A program made the translations under genes and the position numbers. Source: Bacteroidetes bacterium GWA2_40_15 (GTDB lineage Bacteria > Bacteroidota > Bacteroidia > Bacteroidales > VadinHA17). From it: 35,745 nt of DNA. Where the stretch lies: contig MENI01000092.1 of the NCBI GenBank assembly GCA_001768195.1, positions 1-35,745 of the forward strand, given 5' to 3'. Position 1 is the first letter of the stretch. Each line of letters starts with the position of its first letter. A model generated the notes under the pieces. The model had not been told where the DNA came from. It saw only the letters and a program-made list of their open reading frames with translations, and made no database searches. This document shows positions 14,960 through 22,944 of this stretch, in pieces.

Positions 14960-16501
14960 ATGAAATCACTATTGTCCTTCAGGTTTATATTATTGATATC
15001 CACGGTTTTATTGGGTTTTTCATTACAGGTTTCCGCACAGAAGAATAAGGAGGAGGAGTACCTGGGTAAAGCAGATCTGTACAAAGCCAAGAAAAACATA
15101 CTGGAGTATCTGAGTGATACCGTTACGGTCAGAAAATACGGACTTATCTCTGATGCTATCTGGAATTATGCAGAACTTGGGATGCAGGAGTTCAAATCTT
15201 CGGCCCTTCTGATAAAAACTCTTGAAGATGAAGGTTTTCAGGTTGAAAAGGGGGTTGCCGGAATGCCTACCTGTTTTGTAGCAACCTGGGGTTCAGGTAA
15301 GCCTGTTATAGGTATTCTTGGTGAGTATGATGCTCTCCCTATGATTTCCCAGAAACCTTTGAGCCCGGTTCAGGCACCAATCGTTGACGGAGCTCCCGGC
15401 CATGGATGCGGTCATAACATGATGGGTACTGCCGGGGTTGCAGCCATTGTGGCTTTAAAGAGGAGTATGGAGCAGAATGATATCAGGGGGACCATTAAAT
15501 TTTTTGGATCTCCGGCTGAAGAGACTCTTATAAGCAGGCCATATATGGTCAGGGCAGGGGTATTCAATGATGTTGATGCTGTTATTGATAATCATGCATC
15601 TTCGGATTTTGCGACCAGTTATGGTATTAATGGCACTGCAGTAATGTCTGTTATCTTCTCTTTCAAAGGAAAAACTGCGCATGCCGCAGGTTCTCCATGG
15701 GCAGGTAAAAGTGCACTTGACGGAGTTGAACTGATGAACATAGCCTCCAACTATCTCAGGGAACATCTCTTTTACACTCAGCGTCTTCATTATGTAGTCA
15801 CAGAGGGAGGTGAGGCCCCGAATGTTGTCCCTGACCGAGCTTCAGTATGGTATTATATAAGGAATACTGACGAGCGCCTTGAGGAAATGTACCAAAGAGT
15901 TCTTGACTGCGCAAAAGGAGCAGCACTGGCATCAGGTACAATTCTTGATACAGCTTCAGTGCTTACAGCAACGCATCAGCGCCATTCAAACAAAAATTTG
16001 GCTGAAACGATACAGCGGAATATAGAACTTATCGGTATGCCTGACTGGACCGATCAGGAGCATCAGTTTGCAAAATCCCTGCAGAAGGAACTGGGAGCAA
16101 AAGAGACAGGATATCCTTTAAAACCAAAAGGACTTTCAAAACCTTCAGAAGTGCAGACTGGTGGAGGGTCATCTGATGTAGGAGAAGTTACTCTTATAAC
16201 CCCGACTGCAACAATTAATTTTCCGGGAGTGGTGCCGGGAGCAATCGGGCATCATTGGTCAACCGTTACTTCAAACTATGGGAGTGCAGCATGGAAGGGA
16301 TTAAATTGTGGTGCAAAGGCAATTGCAGCAACTGCACTCGACCTGCTTACCAATCAAAAACTTCTGGCTGAGATTAAAAACGAATTCACAGAATACTCCA
16401 AAGATCATCCGTACAAATCATTTCTTCCCGAAGGAGCACAACCTCCTCTAAATCTGAATAAGGAACTGATGGATAAATACAGGGATGCAATTTCGCAATA
16501 A
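14960..16501 (+). CDS. M20D-family amidohydrolase (AbgB-like), exported
   Basis: A 513-residue metallo-amidohydrolase with an N-terminal signal peptide (FILLISTVLLGFSLQVSAQ). Family landmarks are GILGEYDALP, PGHGCGHNMMG with the metal His residues at about 148-155, SPAEET with the catalytic Glu, and DNHASSD, followed by the dimerisation domain (GKTAHAAGSPWAGKSALDGVE). The C-terminal part has TGGGSSDVGEVT and a final metal-site His region PGAIGHHWS. Relatives cleave p-aminobenzoyl-glutamate, N-acyl amino acids or similar amides; the substrate here is not evident. The export signal argues for a periplasmic role. The acyltransferase gene follows by 32 bases on the same strand. Confidence 0.9.
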   Translation: MKSLLSFRFILLISTVLLGFSLQVSAQKNKEEEYLGKADLYKAKKNILEYLSDTVTVRKYGLISDAIWNYAELGMQEFKSSALLIKTLEDEGFQVEKGVAGMPTCFVATWGSGKPVIGILGEYDALPMISQKPLSPVQAPIVDGAPGHGCGHNMMGTAGVAAIVALKRSMEQNDIRGTIKFFGSPAEETLISRPYMVRAGVFNDVDAVIDNHASSDFATSYGINGTAVMSVIFSFKGKTAHAAGSPWAGKSALDGVELMNIASNYLREHLFYTQRLHYVVTEGGEAPNVVPDRASVWYYIRNTDERLEEMYQRVLDCAKGAALASGTILDTASVLTATHQRHSNKNLAETIQRNIELIGMPDWTDQEHQFAKSLQKELGAKETGYPLKPKGLSKPSEVQTGGGSSDVGEVTLITPTATINFPGVVPGAIGHHWSTVTSNYGSAAWKGLNCGAKAIAATALDLLTNQKLLAEIKNEFTEYSKDHPYKSFLPEGAQPPLNLNKELMDKYRDAISQ

Positions 16502-16533
16502 ACCCATGCCCGGTTTACGCAAAATAACAGGAT

Positions 16534-17322
16534 ATGCAGAAAGGATATTTCAAGTCAGACTCATATCAGTCTCCGGAGAAAGCCAATCCTGAAATATGGG
16601 ATAGGTTACGGTCAGACAGCCGTTTATATTTCACTCTCAAATATGCAGGTATTGTCTTGCGTTCAAGGAAGCAGGCAATAAGGAAAAACTATGATACAAG
16701 GGACTGGACAGACTCGTCATATTATATCTTCAGGATCATTGAAGAAACAGGAGGCAGGTTTAAAATAGCCGGAATGGAGAATATAACTAAACCGGAAGGT
16801 CCTGTTCTCTTCATCAGCAACCATATGAGTACGCTTGAAACGATGATATTGCCCTGCATAATTGCACCTCACAGGGAGTTGACATTTGTTGTCAAGGAGA
16901 GTCTTGTAAAGCACCCGCTTTTCAAGGATGTGATGCTCTCAAGGAATCCTGTTGTAGTTGGAAGATCTGATCCCAGGAAAGACTTTGAAGCTGTTATGAA
17001 CGGAGGTGCTGAACGTCTGTCAAAAGGGATCTCAATTGTGATTTTCCCGCAGAGTACAAGAAATCTTGAGTTTATACCTGAAGAGTTTAATTCATTAGGT
17101 GTTAAACTGGCTAAAAAGGCAGGAGTACCTGTTGTCCCGATTGCTTTGAAGACTGATTTCTGGGGGAATGGCAGGCTTGTTAAAGAGCTGGGACCGCTCG
17201 ATCACAGAAAGACAATTCATTTTAAATTCGGAGAACCATTCAACGTAACAGGTAACGGAAAGGAAGAGAATAGCAGGATAATAGATTTCATTCAGTCTTC
17301 ATTGGAGGAGTGGAAGGAATAA
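16534..17322 (+). CDS. PlsC-family 1-acyl-glycerol-3-phosphate acyltransferase-like protein with variant motifs
   Basis: A 262-residue membrane-associated acyltransferase of the PlsC/LPLAT fold. Motif I reads SNHMSTLE (about residues 95-102), that is H-x4-E instead of the usual H-x4-D. Motif III reads FPQSTRN (about 170) instead of FPEGTR. The motif IV region PVVPIALKTDFWGNG is well preserved. The other blocks (LTFVVKESLVKHPLF, KGISIVIF, LGVKLAKKAGVP) look intact, so the gene is not decaying; the substitutions probably define a subfamily with an altered acceptor. It may acylate lysophosphatidate or another lipid. It lies 32 bases after the M20 gene and ends before a repeat-rich gap. Confidence 0.85.
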   Translation: MQKGYFKSDSYQSPEKANPEIWDRLRSDSRLYFTLKYAGIVLRSRKQAIRKNYDTRDWTDSSYYIFRIIEETGGRFKIAGMENITKPEGPVLFISNHMSTLETMILPCIIAPHRELTFVVKESLVKHPLFKDVMLSRNPVVVGRSDPRKDFEAVMNGGAERLSKGISIVIFPQSTRNLEFIPEEFNSLGVKLAKKAGVPVVPIALKTDFWGNGRLVKELGPLDHRKTIHFKFGEPFNVTGNGKEENSRIIDFIQSSLEEWKE

Positions 17323-17748
17323 TTGTCCCCTGAAGGAATGGCCTCGTTACCCGTAAAGGCAGCCCCCCCTGCTCCTCCCTATTTAAGGCACTCATTACCA
17401 GTCTGATCAACCCCCCTGCCCCCCCCGTTTATTTATTTAAGACACTCATTACCAGTCTGATCAGCCCCCCTGCCCCCCTAAAGGGGGGTGTATTTCGTTT
17501 TATCACAAACGTTATGTGTAGGAATTATACCCCCTTCAGGGGGTGGCCACGCCCTAGCGTGGCCGGGGGCTTTATTTCGGAGTAGAGAATTATTTTAAGT
17601 GTAATTAATACATTTAATTTCTTTTTTTCTTAGATTTGAAATGCACATCGGATCTGGAGTTGTCATGAAAAGACTTTCCCGATTGCTATCTTTCCGAAAC
17701 TTGAATATAATTAATTGTTAATCATTGCTTATTTAACCTGAGTGCACT
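17323..17748. repeat. repeat-rich intergenic region with direct repeats and three hairpins
   Basis: Two direct copies about 44 bases long, 54 bases apart, start at 17381 and 17435; each contains CACTCATTACCAGTCTGATC followed by C-runs. They are followed by CCCCCCTAAAGGGGGG (17473-17488), ACCCCCTTCAGGGGGT (17529-17544) and GGCCACGC-CCTA-GCGTGGCC (17545-17564). These may end the acyltransferase transcript, but no T-run follows. The last 180 bases are AT-rich and should hold the symporter promoter; TAGATTTG at 17631-17638 matches the Bacteroidota -7 pattern TAnnTTTG, without a clear -33 partner. No gene is seen. Confidence 0.75.
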
Positions 17749-19401
17749 ATGGGAACAATGGACTGGATTGTACTGGGGATTTTTTGTCTTGGGCTGGTCG
17801 GAATAATTATCTGGGTGACCAGGCAGAAGTCGGAAACCTCAACAGATTATTTTCTTGCAGGACGTGATGCAACCTGGCTTGCAATAGGCTCATCAATATT
17901 TGCATCTAACATTGGATCGGAACATCTTGTAGGGCTTGCCGGAGCCGGAGCTTCAAGCGGGATGGCAATGGCCCACTGGGAAATGCACGGATGGCTCATA
18001 CTTATCCTGGGATGGTTCTTTGTTCCTTTTTATGAGAGAAGTGGTGTTTTTACAATGCCGGAGTTCCTTGAGAAAAGATATAATAAAGGTGCCAGAAGCA
18101 TATTGTCGATTATATCCCTGGTAAGTTATGTATTCACCAAAGTGGCAGTTACTGTTTATGCCGGTGGTGTTGTCTTTAAGCAGGTCTTTGGCATTGAGTC
18201 GATGTTTGGGATAGATTTTTTCTGGATCAGCGCTGTCGGACTGGTAGTTCTGACAGGGATTTATACCACACTTGGAGGCATGAAAGCTATACTATGGACC
18301 TCAGTTCTGCAGGCCCCGGTACTATTGATTGGCTCACTGGCAGTTCTTGTTATAGGGCTTATCCGGCTCGGGGGCTGGTCGGAGATGATGGAAATATGCC
18401 GGGCTGTTCCGGTAAATGCCGATGGCGACTCCATGACATCTCTGATAAGGTCGGCAAATGACCCTGAATACCCGTGGACCGGAGTTCTTCTGGGATCGGC
18501 AATAATTGGTTTCTGGTATTGGTGCACCGATCAGTTCATTGTTCAAAGGGTTCTTTCGGGACGCAATCAGACAGAATCACGCCGGGGAGCTATCTTAGGG
18601 GCAGCATTTAAGATTACTCCTGTTTTTATTTTCCTGATACCGGGTATGATCGCATATTCCATGAATGCAAAAGGAATGATATCCCTTCCCGATTCCGATT
18701 CTGCATTTTCGGTACTGGTGAAAGAGCTTCTTCCTCTTGGGTTCAAAGGGCTTGTAGTAGGAGGGATTCTTGCTGCCCTCATGAGTTCCCTGGCATCACT
18801 CTTCAACTCCTCAGCCACTCTCTTTACAGTTGATTTTTATGAGAAGTTTAAACCTGATGCTTCGGAAAAGGAGCTGGTTAAAGTTGGAAGAATAGCCACA
18901 GTTGTTGTGGTGGTTCTGGGAATACTTTGGATTCCCGTGATGCGGGGACTTGGGAAAGTGTTATACGCTTATCTGCAGGATGTTCAGTCGCTGCTCGCTC
19001 CGGGTATTGCAGCAGTATTTTTGTTTGGAATAGCTACTAAGAGGACAACTCCCGCAGCTGGTCTTATCGGGCTTGCAACCGGTTTTATATTGGGAATGAC
19101 ACGTCTCGGGCTTAAGGTATTTGCCGGAGGGATAAATCCCGACGGAGTTATATATAAGGTATTCCTTGCTCCGAACTGGCTGCACTATGAGATAGCCCTC
19201 TTTTTCATTGTGATAATCATAATGATTGTTACGAGCATGCTTACTAAAAAAGCCGACGAAATAAAAATCAAGGGATTATATATTGGATCGGCAACCGCAG
19301 AACAAAAGGCGATCACCCGTGCGAGCTGGAATAACTGGGATGTGGTGTTTTCGGGGATTATTATCGCAGTGATTATTGGATTTTATATTTATTTCTGGTA
19401 A
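17749..19401 (+). CDS. sodium:solute symporter (SSS/SGLT-type), probable arabinose or related sugar importer
   Basis: A 550-residue inner-membrane carrier with about 14 hydrophobic segments. SSS-family landmarks are DYFLAGRDATWLAIGSSIFA near the N-terminus, SNIGSEHLVGLAGAGASSGM in the region of the first core helix, YTTLGGMKAILWTSVLQ and ALMSSLASLFNSSATLFTVD, the last containing the Na+-site serines of TM8. The overall pattern resembles SGLT-type sugar carriers rather than proline or pantothenate carriers. It lies directly upstream of araA on the same strand, so uptake of L-arabinose or an arabinose-containing sugar is likely; that is positional inference. A long inverted-repeat element separates it from araA, so the two may not share one transcript. 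Confidence 0.9.
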   Translation: MGTMDWIVLGIFCLGLVGIIIWVTRQKSETSTDYFLAGRDATWLAIGSSIFASNIGSEHLVGLAGAGASSGMAMAHWEMHGWLILILGWFFVPFYERSGVFTMPEFLEKRYNKGARSILSIISLVSYVFTKVAVTVYAGGVVFKQVFGIESMFGIDFFWISAVGLVVLTGIYTTLGGMKAILWTSVLQAPVLLIGSLAVLVIGLIRLGGWSEMMEICRAVPVNADGDSMTSLIRSANDPEYPWTGVLLGSAIIGFWYWCTDQFIVQRVLSGRNQTESRRGAILGAAFKITPVFIFLIPGMIAYSMNAKGMISLPDSDSAFSVLVKELLPLGFKGLVVGGILAALMSSLASLFNSSATLFTVDFYEKFKPDASEKELVKVGRIATVVVVVLGILWIPVMRGLGKVLYAYLQDVQSLLAPGIAAVFLFGIATKRTTPAAGLIGLATGFILGMTRLGLKVFAGGINPDGVIYKVFLAPNWLHYEIALFFIVIIIMIVTSMLTKKADEIKIKGLYIGSATAEQKAITRASWNNWDVVFSGIIIAVIIGFYIYFW

Positions 19402-19420
19402 AGTTTTCACCCCTTAACCC

Positions 19421-19884
19421 CATAGCCGTCAACCTAAGAGCATTATTATAAATGAGGAAACTGGAAAGAGTTTCCCCTCCTTTTGAAGGAGGGGTGGCCG
19501 GGACACTTGATTATCTGATTTTTACAAGGTTCATTCCCCGGCCGGGGTGGTTGATTTATTTGAACTTGACAGAGTACATATGCAGACTGTAATAAACTGC
19601 AGAAAGTTGAAGACAAGAATAACTACAGGTGAGCTTAGGATTCACGGTATTAAGGTTTGAAAACAGATTTGTATTCCAGGAACCTGAATCTGTAAAAAGT
19701 GAGATAAGAAAAGTTATCAATGAAAAAAAAGAATCGATCTGATAAATCAATCAACCACCCCGGCCGCAAACGTACTTTGCAATACATGAACTATCATTTT
19801 TCTGCGGCCACCCCTCCTTCAAAAGGAGGGGAAACTTATGCTGATCTCTGGATTTACAATACCACTCTTAAGTTGACGGCCATG
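19421..19884. repeat. 464-bp long inverted repeat between symporter and araA
   Basis: The 80-base outer arms 19421-19500 and 19805-19884 align in inverted orientation without gaps at 64 of 80 positions. The inner 32 bases of each arm (19469-19500 and 19805-19836) are identical. Each arm also contains its own short hairpin, CCCCTCC-TTTTGAA-GGAGGGG. Inside lies a second pair of arms, 19539-19556 and 19749-19766, with 18 identical bases (CGGCCGGGGTGGTTGATT), and a perfect palindrome CCCCGGCCGGGG (19536-19547). The centre (19557-19748) shows no recognised gene; short open frames there are not protein-like. It could be two inverted copies of a dispersed repeat, a fold-back element, or a transcription attenuator in front of araA. 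Confidence 0.85.
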
Positions 19885-19954
19885 CTCCCAACCCCCCTAG
19901 GGAGTGCTGATTATGTAAGTGATGAATTATAATATTGACATTAAAAATAGTTCT

Positions 19955-21448
19955 ATGGATAACATAATGACAAAAGAGGTCTGGTTTATAACAGGGAGCC
20001 AGGATTTATATGGCCCTGAAACACTTAAGCAGGTATCTGCCGATTCGCAGAAAATTGCTGCTTCACTTGGCAGGTCGAAATTAATATCACAAAAGGTAAT
20101 CTTCAAACCGGTACTGACATCCCCCGGCTCAATTACCGGACTGATCTCAGATGCAAATAATTCCGATAAATGTGTTGGACTTATAGCCTGGATGCATACA
20201 TTCTCCCCGGCTAAAATGTGGATTCAGGGGCTCTCGATCCTGAACAAGCCACTTCTTCATTTTCACACTCAGATGAACAGGGATATCCCCTGGCAATCGA
20301 TCGATATGAACTTTATGAACCTGAATCAGTCAGCTCATGGCGACAGGGAATTCGGATTTATAGGATCGAGGATGAGGCTTGACAGGAAAGTGGTTGTGGG
20401 CCATTACCTCGATGCCGAAGCTATCGACCGTATTGCCGTGTGGATCAGGGCAGCAACCGCCTTTAATGATGCCCGTTCCATGAAGGTTGCAAGATTCGGC
20501 GATAATATGAGGGAGGTAGCGGTTACAGAAGGAAATAAGGTGAGCGCCCAGATACAAATGGGCTATTCAGTTTATGGATACGGGATCGGGGACCTTGTGA
20601 GAGAGGTTAACAGGGTTTCTGATTCCGGGATTAAGAAGCTTCTGGCTGAATATGGTTCGGAATACAATATCTCAAAACCAGTTTATAATTCTGATTCTCT
20701 GAAAGAGGCAGCAAGGATAGAACTGGGTATGGAATCGTTTCTTAAAGCAGGTAGTTTCAAGGCATTTACCACCTGTTTCGAAGATCTCCATGGTTTGAAA
20801 CAGCTTCCGGGTCTGGCAGTTCAGCGACTTATGGCAAAAGGCTATGGATTTGGGGCTGAAGGCGACTGGAAAACTGCTGCGCTTGTCAGGTCAATGAAAG
20901 TAATGGCCTGCGGACTGAAAGGCGGTACATCTTTTATGGAGGATTACACCTATCATCTCGATCCGGATAATATGTCAGTACTGGGCGCTCACATGCTTGA
21001 AATTTGTCCTTCAATTGCAGCAGGTAAACCATCCGTACAGGTGCATCAGCTTTCAATAGGTGGTAAAGAGGACCCGGCCAGGCTTGTCTTTAAAACCGAA
21101 CTGGCAGATGCGATAAATGTATCCGTAATTGACCTTGGAAACAGGTTCAGGATGATAGTCAATGATGTAGAAGTCATTAAGTGTCCGGATATGCCAAAAC
21201 TCCCGGTAGCAAGCGTCCTCTGGAAACCGATGCCCGATCTTAAAACAGGTGCTGCAGCATGGATACTTGCCGGAGGAGCTCATCACACCGGATTCAGTAA
21301 TGCAATAAATTCGGAATACATGGAGGATTTTGCCGGAATGATGGGTATTGAATACGTTATAATTGATAAAAAATGTAATTTGTCTGATTTCAGGAAGGAA
21401 CTCAGATGGAATGAACTATATTACCATATTTCAAATGGGATTGGCTGA
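19955..21448 (+). CDS. araA: L-arabinose isomerase
   Basis: About 497 residues (E. coli enzyme 500); converts L-arabinose to L-ribulose in the cytosol with Mn2+. Landmarks are [13 protein letters not shown] at the N-terminus, [28 protein letters not shown] and [15 protein letters not shown] with the two catalytic Glu residues, [13 protein letters not shown] with a metal His, and GGAHHTGFS with the second catalytic His. The frame is open upstream to 19919; ATGs at 19922, 19955 and 19967 are possible. I chose 19955 because it leaves a family-like N-terminus before EVWF, but 19967 is equally possible. araR follows by 43 bases, then araD and araB, forming the classic Bacteroidota arabinose operon. 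Confidence 0.96.
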   Translation: MDNIMTKEVWFITGSQDLYGPETLKQVSADSQKIAASLGRSKLISQKVIFKPVLTSPGSITGLISDANNSDKCVGLIAWMHTFSPAKMWIQGLSILNKPLLHFHTQMNRDIPWQSIDMNFMNLNQSAHGDREFGFIGSRMRLDRKVVVGHYLDAEAIDRIAVWIRAATAFNDARSMKVARFGDNMREVAVTEGNKVSAQIQMGYSVYGYGIGDLVREVNRVSDSGIKKLLAEYGSEYNISKPVYNSDSLKEAARIELGMESFLKAGSFKAFTTCFEDLHGLKQLPGLAVQRLMAKGYGFGAEGDWKTAALVRSMKVMACGLKGGTSFMEDYTYHLDPDNMSVLGAHMLEICPSIAAGKPSVQVHQLSIGGKEDPARLVFKTELADAINVSVIDLGNRFRMIVNDVEVIKCPDMPKLPVASVLWKPMPDLKTGAAAWILAGGAHHTGFSNAINSEYMEDFAGMMGIEYVIIDKKCNLSDFRKELRWNELYYHISNGIG

Positions 21449-21491
21449 TTGTGAACAAGTTTGAATTAATGATTTGGTTTATTGAAGCTTA

Positions 21492-22193
21492 ATGAAAAAC
21501 TATTCGAAATATTCGAAATACCTGGTTGCTGTGGATTGCATAGTTTTCGGGTATGATATTCAAAAAAAGATACTGAAGCTTCTCCTTGTAAAGCGCAGTT
21601 TTGAACCTGCCAAAGGATCATGGTCACTACCGGGAGGTTTTGTGAAAGAGAAAGAGGACCTCGATGCGGCTGCCGGACGGGTTCTTCGTAAACTTACAGG
21701 GCTCTCAACCGTTTTCCTTAGCCAGTCGCATACATATGGCGAAACTGACAGGGATAGTGGTGCGAGAGTTATTTCAACAGCTTATTATGCGCTTATTGCC
21801 ATAAGGGATATTGACCAGGAGCTGGCTAAGGATAACGGGGCCCACTGGCGTTCAGTATCTGAACTGCCCAGTCTCATTTTTGACCACTCTGATATGGTTA
21901 AAAGAGCTCTGACTGATCTTCAGTATCAGATAAAAGTCAAGCCCTTAGGTTTTGAACTGCTGCCGGAGAAATTCACACTTGTACAGCTGCAGGAGCTGTA
22001 TGAAGCCATTTATCAGAAAAAAGTCGATAAGAGGAATTTCAGGAAGAAAATCCTCTCGATGGGAGTGCTTGAGAAGCTTGGGGAAAAGGAAAAAGAGACT
22101 TCTAAAAAGGGAGCCTGGTATTACATGTTCAATAAGGAACGGTATGAAAAGCTTAACAGTAATGGATTCAGTTTTAATCTGGATGTCAGTTAA
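21492..22193 (+). CDS. araR: NUDIX-domain arabinose regulator AraR
   Basis: A 233-residue repressor of the NrtR/AraR type. The N-terminal NUDIX domain (about 10-145) binds the ligand; the C-terminal winged helix (about 150-225, LLPEKFTLVQLQELYEAIYQ, RNFRKKILSMGVLEKLGE) binds DNA. The NUDIX box reads GGFVKEKEDLDAAAGRVLRK, so the catalytic REuxEE residues are replaced (RVLRKL), consistent with a sensor rather than a hydrolase. In Bacteroides, AraR of this type represses arabinose genes and is released by L-arabinose. Its position inside the ara operon suggests autoregulation. Operators were not identified. A NUDIX hydrolase is the alternative but is unlikely given the lost residues. Confidence 0.93.
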   Translation: MKNYSKYSKYLVAVDCIVFGYDIQKKILKLLLVKRSFEPAKGSWSLPGGFVKEKEDLDAAAGRVLRKLTGLSTVFLSQSHTYGETDRDSGARVISTAYYALIAIRDIDQELAKDNGAHWRSVSELPSLIFDHSDMVKRALTDLQYQIKVKPLGFELLPEKFTLVQLQELYEAIYQKKVDKRNFRKKILSMGVLEKLGEKEKETSKKGAWYYMFNKERYEKLNSNGFSFNLDVS

Positions 22194-22226
22194 GTGCCTA
22201 AAGTGCCTAAAGTTTGGAGTGCCAAA
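22192..22226. repeat. AAGTGCCTA direct repeat in the araR-araD gap
   Basis: AAGTGCCTA occurs twice in tandem (22192-22200, 22201-22209), overlapping the araR stop, followed by AGTTTGGAGTGCCAAAAGTT. A near copy, GTTGGAGTGCCTAAAGTT, lies at 30009-30026 in another intergenic gap. It looks like a short dispersed repeat inserted in the operon; a regulatory role is not evident. Confidence 0.6.
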
Positions 22227-22237
22227 AGTTATATGTT

Positions 22238-22939
22238 ATGCTTGAAAAATTAAAAGAGGAAGTATTTAAGGCCAACCTTGAATTGGTGAATGCGGGACTT
22301 GTGATCCATACCTGGGGTAATGCAAGCGGCAGGGACCCGAAGAGTGGAAGTATTGTAATTAAGCCATCGGGGGTCAGTTATGATTCAATGAAACCAGACG
22401 ACATGGTTGTATTGGATGTGGAAGGAAATGTTATTGAAGGAAGGTACAATCCTTCAACGGATGCGCCTACTCATCTTCTCCTGTACAAAAAATGGCCGTC
22501 AGCAGGAGGCATTGTTCATACTCATTCAACATTTGCCACTTCATGGGCCCAGGCAGGCAGGGCTATTCCTGCATTCGGGACAACACATGCCGATCATTTT
22601 TATGGTGAAATTCCGGTAACAAGGAAACTTAAATCAGGTGAAATAGATTCAGATTATGAGATAAATACCGGAAAGGTAATAATAGCAACTTTCGGGAAAT
22701 CAGACCCTATGCTGATACCCTCCGTTCTTGTGTATAATCATGGTCCGTTCTCGTGGGGAACCAATGTTCAGAATGCTGTTCGCAACGCTGTTGCTCTGGA
22801 AGAAATTGCCAGGATGGCATATTATACAGTTCAGCTGGGGAAGGATGATCCGGTAGGAGGGACTCTTCTGGATAAGCATTTTAACAGGAAACATGGAATC
22901 GGTGCATATTATGGGCAGAATAAGAAGAAGCATAAATAA
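22238..22939 (+). CDS. araD: L-ribulose-5-phosphate 4-epimerase
   Basis: A 233-residue class II aldolase-fold enzyme that converts L-ribulose 5-phosphate to D-xylulose 5-phosphate with a Zn2+ ion (E. coli AraD 231 residues). Visible are TWGNASGRD (phosphate loop), KPSGVSYDSM, the metal pair in VHTHSTFA, GTTHADHF and the third metal His in VYNHGPFSWG. The frame opens at 22214, but the ATG at 22238 gives the normal family N-terminus LEKLKEEVFKANLEL, so I use it. It starts 44 bases after araR, across a short repeat, and araB follows by 5 bases, so araD and araB are surely cotranscribed. Confidence 0.96.
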   Translation: MLEKLKEEVFKANLELVNAGLVIHTWGNASGRDPKSGSIVIKPSGVSYDSMKPDDMVVLDVEGNVIEGRYNPSTDAPTHLLLYKKWPSAGGIVHTHSTFATSWAQAGRAIPAFGTTHADHFYGEIPVTRKLKSGEIDSDYEINTGKVIIATFGKSDPMLIPSVLVYNHGPFSWGTNVQNAVRNAVALEEIARMAYYTVQLGKDDPVGGTLLDKHFNRKHGIGAYYGQNKKKHK

Positions 22940-22944
22940 TTGAT

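Noticed and set aside
19556-19932. Two short open frames (64 and 70 codons) inside the inverted repeat
   Set aside because: They run across the repeat arms, have no recognisable domain and no ribosome site.
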